From: Armatimonadota bacterium
GTDB taxonomy: Bacteria; Armatimonadota; Fimbriimonadia; Fimbriimonadales; Fimbriimonadaceae
Direction of reading: 5' to 3'
Length of the DNA: 64,000 nucleotides
Assembly (NCBI GenBank): GCA_016223145.1
Contig: JACRPN010000004.1
Span: 120,704-184,703, forward strand
Shown: piece after piece, positions 26,005 to 33,833 of the stretch
How positions within the stretch are numbered: the first letter of the stretch is position 1
Layout: every line of letters starts with the position of its first letter
The notes under the pieces: generated by a model
What the model was told of the DNA's origin: nothing
The model's input: only the letters and a program-made list of their open reading frames with translations
Databases searched by the model: none
Position numbers and translations under genes: made by a program

Positions 26005-26704
26005 GGAAACTCCCTCTGAAAGAGAAGACGAGAAACAAAGGCCCCGCCGTTCTCGAATTTGATGTCAGTTCCAACCGATGCGGAACAGACCTGGCTCGAT
26101 GGGACATGTCCCGGCTTTCACCCAGGCGGCTCGCCGCCGCGAACATCAAAGCATCGAAGCATCGATCCCGTGATGGCGCATGTATCGGTTTTTTCCCGCC
26201 GACAAGTCGGCTGATCGCAAAGCGCCGGCAAGCCAGCGCACTCCCAAACCGGACCCCTGCCTACGGCCTCCGCTCACACTCATCTCAACCAACACACACT
26301 GGAAAAAGGATGATCGCCGCCCTCCGCTCCTCGTCCATCTGCCTTCACCCTTCGCCTCTCGCCTCTCGCCTCTCGCCATTCACTCCTCCCAGCGAACACT
26401 GGCACGGTTTCTGCAGTCGTATGTTCGGGAAGAGCGCGCTATCGGAAAGGCCGAGCCGCGCCGAACGAAGGAACTGGACAGGCCCACCGCACGGTGAGCC
26501 CAGAAGGTCCCTTCGGCGCCGGAAATGGGAGACGATCCGGCATTATCGGCAGGTTCAGCAGCCAACCGAAGCGCAATCTACCAAAAATCTGCAATAAAGG
26601 TTCCCACGGAACGAAAAGATGATCTATAATCCACCTGATACCGCTCCCGGATCACGTGTGCGGTTGTGTTAAGTCATCTTTACCTTCGTTTCAGAGGTGT
26701 CAGA
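26005..26704. other. 700-base gene-free region
   Basis: Between the divergent lipoprotein and pseudopilin genes. Open frames here have no coding character. It holds a GCCTCTCGCCTCTCGCC-type tandem word at about 26350-26375 and the candidate pseudopilin promoter at 26601-26630. Nothing else recognisable. Confidence 0.55.
26601..26630 (+). promoter_or_regulatory. candidate sigma-70 type promoter for the pseudopilin gene
   Basis: A perfect TATAAT at 26625-26630 has a weak -35 element (TTCCCA, 26601-26606) 18 bases upstream. It would give an mRNA leader of about 65-70 bases before GTG 26705. Confidence 0.4.
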
Positions 26705-27571
26705 GTGAAAAAACGAGCATTTACCCTTATTGAACTTCTGGTGGTTATCGCCATCATCGCGATTCTCGCGGCCATCCTTTTCCCTGTGTTCGCACAGGCC
26801 AAGGCTGCTGCGAAGAAGACCGCGGCTCTCAGCAACGTGAAGCAGATCGCGCTCGGCGCGATCATGTACGAAGCGGACTACGACGATACGTTCCCGCTGA
26901 TGTACGTTCCGGCCCCCGGCGTCCTTGACGGCCTCGGCTATACGTACACCTGGCAGAACACGATTCAGCCCTACGTGAAGAACTGGGGCCTGTTCGTCAG
27001 CCCGCTGCACCGCCTCACCAAGGCTGACCCGATCAACTACCTCGACGTGTTCCTGAACTTCGGTATGCCCCCGCGCGCCGAAATCAACGGAACGAACACC
27101 AACGGTTCCTGGTCTGACGGCTACTACCTGCTCTCCGCTTTCGGCGGCCCGCAGGCTCGCTGGCAGGGCATCCTCGGTTTCTGGACCGGCAACGGCTGGG
27201 CTGAGCCCACCGGCACCGCCGGCGTGAGCAGCTACAGCGCCACCGCTGTTGCGCGACCTGCCGAGATGGTCTTCGCCACCGACGCGTCCGCTCCGGACTG
27301 GTGGTCGGGCTACTTCAACACGATCACGTCGGACACGATGTGGTACTGCGTGACCTGGTATGCCGACTACGGCCTGCAGCGCTTCGGTATGAACCCCCGC
27401 TACGGCCAGACGGTCAAGACGGAGTGCGGTTCGATGCGACTTCGAGGCGGCCTCGTCGCCACGACGTTCACCGACGGCCACGCGGCGATGATCCAGATCA
27501 ACAAGGCCTATGGCACGATGACCACCGCGGGTGGCGTGAAGGTCTACAAGTACATCTGGCCCGGCGAGTAA
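26705..27571 (+). CDS. type II secretion-type pseudopilin, DUF1559-like
   Basis: 288 residues. It starts GTG 26705, with AGAGGTG a few bases upstream, and reads (M)KKRAFTLIELLVVIAIIAILAAILFPVFAQAKAAAKKT. This is a class III/IV prepilin leader with Glu+5 and the long hydrophobic helix. The C-terminal FTDGHAAMIQ element corresponds to the conserved DGH region of DUF1559 proteins, which are abundant in Planctomycetota and related bacteria. The body is rich in W, Y, G and N, suited to surface exposure. Codon use is notably regular and C-ending, which may indicate high expression. A tiny lipoprotein gene and two terminators follow. Confidence 0.88.
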   Translation: MKKRAFTLIELLVVIAIIAILAAILFPVFAQAKAAAKKTAALSNVKQIALGAIMYEADYDDTFPLMYVPAPGVLDGLGYTYTWQNTIQPYVKNWGLFVSPLHRLTKADPINYLDVFLNFGMPPRAEINGTNTNGSWSDGYYLLSAFGGPQARWQGILGFWTGNGWAEPTGTAGVSSYSATAVARPAEMVFATDASAPDWWSGYFNTITSDTMWYCVTWYADYGLQRFGMNPRYGQTVKTECGSMRLRGGLVATTFTDGHAAMIQINKAYGTMTTAGGVKVYKYIWPGE

Positions 27572-27580
27572 TAGCAAGCC

Positions 27581-27739
27581 ATGCAAAGACTGCAGCAACT
27601 TCTATTCTTCGTCATCCTCGCTGGGATTCTGATCGGATGCGGCCAGCCCGCAGCAGACCCGAACGCAGCGGATAACAAAAAGAACGTTGGCAAGCCCTCG
27701 CTTCAGGGCGGTGGAGCTTCAGCCGGCGCAGTAGAGTAA
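27581..27739 (+). CDS. small lipoprotein
   Basis: 52 residues starting ATG 27581, 9 bases after the pseudopilin stop. The sequence MQRLQQLLFFVILAGILIGCGQP is a short signal peptide with lipobox cysteine at position 20. A small polar tail of Asp, Asn, Lys and Gly/Ala follows, ending at TAA 27737-27739. The close spacing and the terminator immediately after it argue that it is a real second gene of the pseudopilin transcript. Function unknown. Confidence 0.7.
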   Translation: MQRLQQLLFFVILAGILIGCGQPAADPNAADNKKNVGKPSLQGGGASAGAVE

Positions 27740-27745
27740 GGCTGC

Positions 27746-27786
27746 AAAGAATCCCTCCGAAATCCTTCGGGGGGATTCTTTCTTTT
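27746..27786 (+). terminator. intrinsic terminator
   Basis: AAAGAATCCC pairs with GGGATTCTTT around an inner CCGAA/TTCGG element, followed by a T-rich run. It directly follows the small lipoprotein gene. Confidence 0.85.
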
Positions 27787-27792
27787 GAAGTC

Positions 27793-27829
27793 GCGGAAAG
27801 CCCTTGGGCTTTCCGCACTTTTGTTTTTG
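27793..27829 (+). terminator. second intrinsic terminator in tandem
   Basis: A perfect 11-bp stem (GCGGAAAGCCC / GGGCTTTCCGC) with a two-base gap is followed by ACTTTTGTTTTT. Two terminators back to back suggest strong insulation of the pseudopilin transcript from accB. Confidence 0.85.
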
Positions 27830-27898
27830 GGGATCCGACTCGCCGGCGGGCCGACTCCCAAGGGGTTTTGAGGGCGCAGCAATAGAGGGTCTGCCATA

Positions 27899-28372
27899 AT
27901 GTCCTTCACCATGGACGTACGCGGCAAGATCGACCGCCTGGCCGGGCTGATGGATGAGTTCCGCCTCAGCGAGGCCGAAATGGAGGGCGAGAACTGGAAG
28001 GTCGCCTTCAAACGGCAAAGCACGAAGAAAGCCGCTACGCCCGAAGACGAGTCGGTGGATCACCTCGAGAGCTTTGCTGAGGCGCACTTCGAGGCTCCGG
28101 CAGCCGTAATTTCTCAAGGCCCTGTTGGCGAGCCCGTGCTGAGCCCAATGACCGGCATCTACTATGGGGCGCCGAGCCCCAGCGCCGCGCCGTTCGTTGT
28201 GGAGGGCGACCACGTCGAGGAAGGCCAGGTCCTGGCGCTGATCGAGGCGATGAAGACCTTCAACGAGATCACCGCCCCCTGTCGTGGAGTGGTCACTCAG
28301 CTTGTCGCCAAAAACTCGGACCTGGTCCAGCAGAAGGACGTGCTGATGTATCTGGAGGAGGTTGGGCATTAG
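27899..28372 (+). CDS. accB: biotin carboxyl carrier protein of acetyl-CoA carboxylase
   Basis: 157 residues. The N-terminal helical segment and linker are followed by a biotinyl domain (VLSPMTGIYYGAPSPSAAPFVVEGDHVEEGQVLALIEAMKTFNEI). The biotin-accepting lysine is K119 in EAMKTFNEI, a variant of the usual EAMKLMNEI. It carries carboxybiotin between AccC and the carboxyltransferase in fatty acid synthesis. An alternative start at 27911 would remove four residues. accC is not adjacent; a repeat tract follows. Confidence 0.92.
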   Translation: MSFTMDVRGKIDRLAGLMDEFRLSEAEMEGENWKVAFKRQSTKKAATPEDESVDHLESFAEAHFEAPAAVISQGPVGEPVLSPMTGIYYGAPSPSAAPFVVEGDHVEEGQVLALIEAMKTFNEITAPCRGVVTQLVAKNSDLVQQKDVLMYLEEVGH

Positions 28373-28490
28373 GCGTTGGGTGTTCGGGTGTTCAGGTGTT
28401 AGGTTTTCAGGTGTTCAGGTGCTAGGTGTCGGGTTTTCAGGTTCTCAGGTGTTCAGGTGCTCCTCGCCCCTCGCCCCTCGCCCAGTGCTT
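28373..28490. repeat. GGTGTTCAGG / GGTTTTCAGG tandem low-complexity tract
   Basis: About ten degenerate copies of a 9-10 base word (GGTGTTCAGG, GGTTTTCAGG, GGTGCTAGG), then CTCGCCCCTCGCCC words to about 28480. The same words in reverse complement form the tract at 2820-2870. Copies are contiguous and of unequal length, so this is not a CRISPR array. Confidence 0.75.
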
Positions 28491-28532
28491 AGTAACTCGT
28501 GTTGTGCGTCGAGCCTCGCAACGTGAAAGAAA

Positions 28533-29858
28533 ATGAGTGAGACAAGACCAGAGACTATGGAAGCCACAGAGGCCCGCGATCCCTCACAACCCATTCGTAT
28601 TGGGTTTCTCGGGTTTGGTACCGTGGGCTCCGCCACGTTTCGGATGCTCGGCGAGAACGCCGCGCAAATCACCCGCAAGGTCGGTACGACCATCGAGGTG
28701 TCCAAGATCGGGGTTCGGGACATGGCCAAGGAGCGAATCGCGGACCGGAAGCTCTTTACCGACAACCTGCTATCGGTGGTCGAGGACCCCACAATAGACG
28801 TCGTCCTTGAACTGATGGGCGGTGTGGACCCTGCCGGCGAGCTCGTCGAAACGGCGCTCCAGTCTGGGAAGCACGTGGTCACGGCCAACAAGGAACTGCT
28901 CGCAAAGCGAGGCTCCAGGCTGGTTCATCTTGCGGCCACGCTCGGCCGAGACCTTCATTTTGAAGCTGCGGTCGGTGGCGGCATTCCGCTGATCCAGCCG
29001 ATCAAGCACCAGCTCGCAGGCAACGACCTGATCAAGCTGATGGGCATCCTCAACGGGACCACCAACTATGTGCTCACACGCATGAGCAAAGAGGGCGCCG
29101 ACCTCGATACCGCCGTGAGAGAGGCGCAGGCCAAAGGCTACGCCGAGGCTGACCCAAGCAGCGACATCGACGGCTACGATGCCCAGTACAAGCTCGCGAT
29201 TCTCTCCAGCATCGCGTTTGGCCAGGAGGTGCCGCCAGAGGGCGTCCACCGAGAGGGCCTGGGCATGATCAAGCCCAAGGACATCCATTTTGCCGACGTC
29301 CTTGGCTATACGATTAAGCCCCTAGGCATCGTCGAGGCCCTGCCCGAGGGGATCTTGGCGCGCGTCCATCCGACGCTCCTCCCGAAGACCCACCCACTAG
29401 CGAACGTCAACGACGTCTACAACGCGGTCTGGTTTACGGGTGACTTTGTGGGCGACGTGATGTTCAGCGGGCGCGGCGCAGGCGGCAACCCTACGGGCTC
29501 AGCCGTCATTGGAGACCTGATCGACGTTTGCCGCAACATCCGTCTCGGTGGTTCCGGCAACACGATTCCCTATGGCCCGCCGATTCGCGCGCTGCCGATC
29601 GAGCGGCTCACCTGCAGTTACTACATCCGTATGGTGGTTCAGGACCGTCCCAAGGCGCTCGGCTGCATCGCCACCGTTTTCGGCAATTGCGGGATCTCGC
29701 TGGGGGCGATGGAGATGCGGACGCTCGATGGGCGGCTCGGCGAGATCGTATTCCTTACACACCCCGCGCTGGAAGAGTCGTTCCTTCGCTCGCTGAAGGC
29801 ACTGAGGAACCTGCATATCGTGGAGCAGATCGCCAGTTGGTTCCGCGTGGAGCAGTAA
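28533..29858 (+). CDS. hom: homoserine dehydrogenase
   Basis: 441 residues, the usual length of ACT-containing homoserine dehydrogenases. An N-terminal Rossmann motif (IRIGFLGFGTVGSATFRML) is followed by the catalytic domain (VVTANKELLAKRG, FEAAVGGGIPLIQPIK, GILNGTTNYVLTRM, EADPSSDIDGYDAQYKLAILSS) and a C-terminal ACT domain from about residue 360 (YYIRMVVQDRPKALGCIATVFGNCGIS). It reduces aspartate semialdehyde to homoserine for threonine and methionine. The ACT domain suggests feedback control by an amino acid. An ATG at 28557 is an alternative start. Confidence 0.95.
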   Translation: MSETRPETMEATEARDPSQPIRIGFLGFGTVGSATFRMLGENAAQITRKVGTTIEVSKIGVRDMAKERIADRKLFTDNLLSVVEDPTIDVVLELMGGVDPAGELVETALQSGKHVVTANKELLAKRGSRLVHLAATLGRDLHFEAAVGGGIPLIQPIKHQLAGNDLIKLMGILNGTTNYVLTRMSKEGADLDTAVREAQAKGYAEADPSSDIDGYDAQYKLAILSSIAFGQEVPPEGVHREGLGMIKPKDIHFADVLGYTIKPLGIVEALPEGILARVHPTLLPKTHPLANVNDVYNAVWFTGDFVGDVMFSGRGAGGNPTGSAVIGDLIDVCRNIRLGGSGNTIPYGPPIRALPIERLTCSYYIRMVVQDRPKALGCIATVFGNCGISLGAMEMRTLDGRLGEIVFLTHPALEESFLRSLKALRNLHIVEQIASWFRVEQ

Positions 29859-30091
29859 GGGGGCCGCCCGTGGGGCTAATGCGCCAAGTGAGGCCAGTTC
29901 CTGAACGCTCCGCCACTCAGCTTCGCCAATTGCTTGGGGCCTAGGGAGTTCCCGCAGAGAACACTGAGGATCGCTTGCAGGGCCAAGACCCTCAATAGTG
30001 GCCCAATCGAGCCGTTCCCGCGGAGAACGCGTTGGAATCTCAACGCCCGTTGGCAGCGACAGAACCGCTCCGTTTAGGATAACTTGGGCAA

Positions 30092-30937
30092 ATGCGTATC
30101 GCGTGCGTTCAGGCCGACGTCGTCTTCGGCGACCCTGCGGCCAATTCGCAGAGGGCGCTTGCCGAGCTGGAAAGGCTCCACCGGCAGGGTGTCCATCTGG
30201 CTGTGTTCCCCGAAGCATTTCTCACCGGGTACTGCGTGTCGACGCCCGAGGCCGCCAGACGCATCTCCATTCCCGTCAGAGCCGATGACGGCCACAAGGT
30301 CACCGAAGCCCCCGAGTCGGTTACTTCCCTTCACCGGCGGTGCACCGAGCTTGGCATCCACGCCATCGTCGGGTTCGCGGGGATCGAGGACGGCCGCATC
30401 TACAACGGCGCGGTTCTGATCGTGCCTGGTGGGCCCATGTATCGCTACATCAAGACCCACCTTCCCGATCTGGGCCTTGACAAGTTCGTGCGCCGAGGGG
30501 ATTCGCTCCCGGTTTTCGAGACCGAGCTCGGGAAGATCGGCGTGTTGATCTGCTTCGATCAGCGACAGCCTGAAGCCGCGCGGACGCTTGCCCTTAAGGG
30601 CGCCGAGCTCATCGTCCTTCCCACCAACTGGCCCCAAGGCGCGGAGAACTCGGCGAACATCATGACCATCGCCCGCGCCGCTGAGAACCGCGTTTTCTAC
30701 GCGGCCTGCAATCGGGTCGGTACCGAGAACGGATTCACGTTCATCGGCTGCAGCAAGATCATCGCGCCCTCCGGGAAGGTGCTGGCCTGCGCGGGCGACG
30801 GTGAAGAGACGATCGTCGCCGACATCGATTTGGCCGAAGCCAGGAATAAGCGCGCGGTCGTTAGGCCCGGCGAGTATGAATGGACGGTGTTCGAGTCCCG
30901 CCGCCCGGAGCTTTATGGAGAGTTGGTGAAGGAGTAG
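30092..30937 (+). CDS. nitrilase-superfamily carbon-nitrogen hydrolase
   Basis: 281 residues with the Glu-Lys-Cys triad visible: E41 in AVFPEAFLTGY, K121 in YRYIKTHLPD, and C154 in GVLICFDQRQPE. The overall fold matches (R)-stereoselective amidase or carbamoyl-putrescine-hydrolase-like enzymes. It hydrolyses an amide or nitrile in the cytoplasm; the substrate cannot be told from sequence by eye. It stands alone after hom with a gap of about 230 bases. Confidence 0.88.
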   Translation: MRIACVQADVVFGDPAANSQRALAELERLHRQGVHLAVFPEAFLTGYCVSTPEAARRISIPVRADDGHKVTEAPESVTSLHRRCTELGIHAIVGFAGIEDGRIYNGAVLIVPGGPMYRYIKTHLPDLGLDKFVRRGDSLPVFETELGKIGVLICFDQRQPEAARTLALKGAELIVLPTNWPQGAENSANIMTIARAAENRVFYAACNRVGTENGFTFIGCSKIIAPSGKVLACAGDGEETIVADIDLAEARNKRAVVRPGEYEWTVFESRRPELYGELVKE

Positions 30938-30954
30938 GGAGGTGCGGAGATGAA

Positions 30955-31020
30955 GGGACGGACGTCTGAGGTCTGAGGGACAGAGGGACCGTGGACAAAG
31001 GGACGCGATGGACGACCAAG
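30955..31020. repeat. intergenic GTCTGAGG / GGGACAGAGGGAC tract
   Basis: GACGTCTGAGGTCTGAGGGAC followed by CAGAGGGACC and GGACAAAGGGAC. It joins in one place the word family of the aspA and metH inserts (GTCTGAGGTC) and that of the carB insert (GGGAC..AGGGAC), which suggests the families are related. Confidence 0.65.
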
Positions 31021-31023
31021 TGG

Positions 31024-31152
31024 GGCGGACTCTCAGTCTGCCTGTGGTCCGTAGCCGCGGGTTCCGTGCCCGCGTGCACTACCGCAGCATCGGGAGGGCG
31101 GACTCTCTGCCGCGGGTTCCGTGCCCGCGTTTTTGCACTACCGCAGCATCAG
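31024..31152. repeat. hairpin repeat cluster (two families)
   Basis: 31024-31042 is a copy of the GGC(A/G)GAC-loop-GTCTGCC hairpin also seen at 4761-4779. 31056-31074 and 31111-31129 are two copies of CGCGGG-ttccgtg-CCCGCG. Each is followed closely by GCACTACCGCAGCATC. The same loop with different but still complementary arms recurs at 37235-37412. Confidence 0.7.
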
Positions 31153-31641
31153 CGCTTCGCCGCGTTCGACGTAGCTGTGATCCGGACTTAGGATGTGAAT
31201 CGGGCCCTCACATCGGCTCCAGACCACCGACTTGCTCCCGATGTACGTTCGAAAAACGTGGGCGCCGTCCTTGGTTCGCGTCCAGTGCGGCGATCCACAA
31301 CCGGTGCTCAGCATCACGAACAGCCCCGCAGGGATCACCTCTGAATCGCGAAACACGAAAGCCCCTTGGGCTAGATCGCCGGTTTCGATCGCCCGCTCGT
31401 GAACCAAAACCAGGCCGCGCAGGACGACGCGCATCGAGCCTTGATTCTGGAGCAAGACAAACTCCTGCTCCGGCTGGCTGCTTCGCTGAACTCCCACGAT
31501 GCGCAACACGGCAATTCTCCCTGCTGGATGGGACGAAGCAGGAATCGTAAGGTTGTCAACCAATCTCGCCAATCTTCGCAGGCGGAAAGCTAGCGAATGG
31601 CGTCCGAAAGGTTGGCTGCAGCTCTCTCCAGGACGCGACAC
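31138..31641 (-). CDS. hypothetical protein, possible lamin-tail-like domain
   Basis: Up to 167 residues. The credible core starts near LTIPASSHPAGRIAVLRIVG and reads QPEQEFVLLQNQGSMRVVLRGLVLVHE..., a beta-rich domain reminiscent of lamin-tail-like sequences (EFVxLxNxG). The GTG at 31641 lies 52 bases inside marR; in-frame TTG codons near 31570 are alternatives, so the start is unsure. It follows marR on the same strand and may be its co-transcribed partner. The 3' end abuts the hairpin cluster at 31024-31129. Confidence 0.55.
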   Translation of the reverse strand: MSRPGESCSQPFGRHSLAFRLRRLARLVDNLTIPASSHPAGRIAVLRIVGVQRSSQPEQEFVLLQNQGSMRVVLRGLVLVHERAIETGDLAQGAFVFRDSEVIPAGLFVMLSTGCGSPHWTRTKDGAHVFRTYIGSKSVVWSRCEGPIHILSPDHSYVERGEALMLR

Positions 31642-32042
31642 GCTGTCCGAAAGTCGCGCTCGGCGATCCCCTCAGAGAGCAGGTGCTCCGCCGCTGCGAT
31701 CGACTCCAGGCACCGCTGGAACAGCTTCTCACCCTTTGCCGTCAGCTTCAGCCGCTTGGCCCTCCTGTCGTGCGGGTCGTCGGTTCGGGTGACGACCCCT
31801 TTGGCTTCCACGCTCCTCAAGGCCTCGCAGAGTGAGGCCGGGCGAATTCCCATGCGGGACGCAACTTCGGCCTGAGACGCCTTGCCGCCCCCGGCTTTCA
31901 CCGCACTGAGAAGTTCAAAAGTCCCGAGCGAGAGCCCTGCGTCTGCAAGGGGACGCTCCAGGAAAGACGAGACGAGTTCGGAAACAATTGCCGCCTGGGT
32001 AGACAGCGCGCTTTGAAGATCATCCATGACATCCGCGCTCAT
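31590..32042 (-). CDS. MarR-family transcriptional regulator
   Basis: 150 residues with a winged helix-turn-helix of MarR type: LSLGTFELLSAVKAGGGKASQAEVASRMGIRPASLCEALRSVEAKGVVTRTDDPHDRRAKRLKLTAKGEKLF. The DPHDRRAKRLKLT wing is diagnostic. It is a dimeric repressor that usually responds to small phenolic ligands. A nested inverted repeat directly before its ATG is a good candidate for autoregulation. It lies about 50 bases downstream of the sua5-like gene at the end of the hisN-aroE operon. Confidence 0.9.
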   Translation of the reverse strand: MSADVMDDLQSALSTQAAIVSELVSSFLERPLADAGLSLGTFELLSAVKAGGGKASQAEVASRMGIRPASLCEALRSVEAKGVVTRTDDPHDRRAKRLKLTAKGEKLFQRCLESIAAAEHLLSEGIAERDFRTACRVLERAAANLSDAIR

Positions 32043-32067
32043 ATGGTTAGTCTACCTAACGAACCAT
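32043..32067 (-). promoter_or_regulatory. probable MarR operator
   Basis: Nested inverted repeats directly upstream of the marR start: outer ATGGTT (32043-32048) with AACCAT (32062-32067), and inner GTTAG (32046-32050) with CTAAC (32056-32060). TTAG...CTAA spacing of this type is common in MarR autoregulatory sites. Confidence 0.6.
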
Positions 32068-32091
32068 TTTGCGTCAAGGGAACGCAATTCC

Positions 32092-33027
32092 TCACGGTTC
32101 GGCCGGGGCGACCGCCCTTCGCAGCCTGTCCCAAACCGCTTCCCACTCCGGCGACTCGGGCGGTGCTTCGACCTCGATAGCCGACACTCCCAACTGATCG
32201 AGCCGGTGGAGAGCGTCATAGAGCGCAGCCCCGTACGCCTCAGGGTCCAGGGGCATTTCGATCTGCAGATCGCCCACCGGCGGGCCGAAACCGAGGCCGG
32301 GGCGTTCTGGCGCGAGCCGGTCCACCAACTCCAGTCGCGCCTTTGGTGAATAGTGGCGTCGGTGAAGCCCGGGCGAGCGCGCAGGACCCTCATTGGGTGG
32401 CGTATTCAAGGGTCCACCCAGGGCGCTCTCGATCTCAGCGCGGGAGATTCCGCCAGGGCGCAGCAGCGCAGGTGATTCGCCGCTTAGGTCTACCACCGTC
32501 GACTCCAGCCCCAGCCTGCTCGGGCCGTCGTCCAATACCAAGTCCACAAGCTTGAGCAACTCAGGGTCGAGGTGCTCGACCCGCGTAGGAGAGAGCCCCA
32601 TGTAGGGGTTCGCGCTGGGCGCGGCGACCGGGCGGCCCAAGAGCCTGATGACCTCTCGAAACCACCGACTTGCCGGCACGCGCACCGCCACCGTGTCCAG
32701 CTTTGCCGTAGCCTCAAGGGGAATCCAGCTGCTCCTGGGGAGCACCAGGGTCAGGGGTCCGGGCCAGAACCTCTCCGATAGGACTTGGGCCCGGAGGGGC
32801 CATTCGGAGACGCACCTCATAGCCATCTCGATGGAGTCCACGTGCACGATCAGCGGGTTCGTGCCCGGCCTTCCCTTCGCGGCGTAGACCTTGGCGATGG
32901 CGGCGGGATTGGTGGCGTCGCAGGCCAAGCCGTAGACCGTTTCAGTTGGCAGGACCGCGACTCCGCCCTCGGCCAGGACCCTGGCGGCCTCTTGCGCGGC
33001 TTCCTCGCCGGCCTTGAGCAGCCTCAA
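32092..33027 (-). CDS. tsaC: threonylcarbamoyl-AMP synthase (Sua5/YrdC family)
   Basis: 311 residues. The N-terminal YrdC domain has AEGGVAVLPTETVYGLACDATNPAAIAKVYAAKGRPGTNPLIVHV and ESTVVDLSGESPALLRPGGIS. A C-terminal Sua5 extension follows (SPGLHRRHYSPKARLELV), so it is a Sua5-type enzyme. It makes threonylcarbamoyl-AMP from threonine, bicarbonate and ATP for t6A37 in tRNA. A TTG start at 33027 overlaps the aroE stop (TTGA), with an AGG-rich site a few bases upstream. The GTG at 33078 would overlap aroE by 55 bases. Confidence 0.92.
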   Translation of the reverse strand: MRLLKAGEEAAQEAARVLAEGGVAVLPTETVYGLACDATNPAAIAKVYAAKGRPGTNPLIVHVDSIEMAMRCVSEWPLRAQVLSERFWPGPLTLVLPRSSWIPLEATAKLDTVAVRVPASRWFREVIRLLGRPVAAPSANPYMGLSPTRVEHLDPELLKLVDLVLDDGPSRLGLESTVVDLSGESPALLRPGGISRAEIESALGGPLNTPPNEGPARSPGLHRRHYSPKARLELVDRLAPERPGLGFGPPVGDLQIEMPLDPEAYGAALYDALHRLDQLGVSAIEVEAPPESPEWEAVWDRLRRAVAPAEP

Positions 33028-33833
33028 CCAAGCGCCTCCCGCATCGCCGCGCGAGGGGCCCCCACACCGAGCCACCACGCCAATGACCTCGCGCCCTGCG
33101 CAACCAGCAAAGCCTTTCCGTCGACGGTTCTCAGCCCTTCTCTTTCTGCCGCTCCGAGAAACGCGGAGGACGTTGGGCCATAGGACAAATCATAGGCGAG
33201 CGCGCCCGGGCTGGCCCGGCTCCAATCGAGCGGAACCGATTGGCCGGAGCGCGAGGCGCTCGTGGCGTCGACGATCACCTCGACGTCCTCGATCGCCGGT
33301 TCCTTTAGAATCGAAAAGGCCAAGCCCAGACTCATTCGAAGCTCCTCCGCGCGCTCGTAGGTCCTGTTCCATAGCTTCACACCATATCCCGCCCGAGCCA
33401 GAGCGTCCACCAAGGCCCGCGCGGTTCCGCCCGCGCCCAAGATAAGGAACCGGGCGCCAACCGTTACTCCGAGGTCTTCAAGCGTGTCGAGAAACCCAGG
33501 CCCGTCCGTGCTCGTTCCCCTGCCGGAGACCAGGTCGAGGGTGTTTGCTGAGCGGATGCGCCGGCAAGACTCATCCGGATCGGAGAGCCAGAAGAACGCC
33601 TCTTCCTTGTGCGGCACCGTTACGTTCACTCCCCGATAGCCCAAGTCTCGAAGCTGAGAAAGGGCCTGTGAGACTTCGCCGCGCGGCACTCGAATCGCTT
33701 CGTACCGCAATGCCAGTCCTAGAGCGCGATAGGCGGCTCGATGCATGGAAGGAGAGAGCGAGTGCGCGATTGGGTCGCCGATCACGGCGAACTCGGCGGG
33801 TGGAGCCTCGCGCCACTCGTGGAACGCGCTCAT
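33024..33833 (-). CDS. aroE: shikimate dehydrogenase
   Basis: 269 residues starting MSAFHEWREAPPAEFAVIGDPIAHSLSPSMHRAAY, with the substrate-binding SLSPSMH motif. The conserved lysine is in NVTVPHKEEAF, the NADP-binding GAGGTARAL is present, and DGPGFLDTL is the usual D-G-x-G-F. It reduces 3-dehydroshikimate in the aromatic amino acid pathway. ATG 33833 overlaps the stop of the yqeG-gtrA fusion by 4 bases. The frame's long upstream extension is a shadow of that gene. Confidence 0.95.
   Translation of the reverse strand: MSAFHEWREAPPAEFAVIGDPIAHSLSPSMHRAAYRALGLALRYEAIRVPRGEVSQALSQLRDLGYRGVNVTVPHKEEAFFWLSDPDESCRRIRSANTLDLVSGRGTSTDGPGFLDTLEDLGVTVGARFLILGAGGTARALVDALARAGYGVKLWNRTYERAEELRMSLGLAFSILKEPAIEDVEVIVDATSASRSGQSVPLDWSRASPGALAYDLSYGPTSSAFLGAAEREGLRTVDGKALLVAQGARSLAWWLGVGAPRAAMREALG

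Noticed and set aside
25968..26597. 209-residue plus-strand frame before the pseudopilin gene
   Set aside because: Overlaps the lipoprotein start on the other strand, contains tandem low-complexity DNA, and has no start signal or family pattern.
28373..28470. Tandem GGTGTTCAGG words as a CRISPR or replication iteron array
   Set aside because: Copies are contiguous, degenerate and of unequal length, and no replication gene is nearby.
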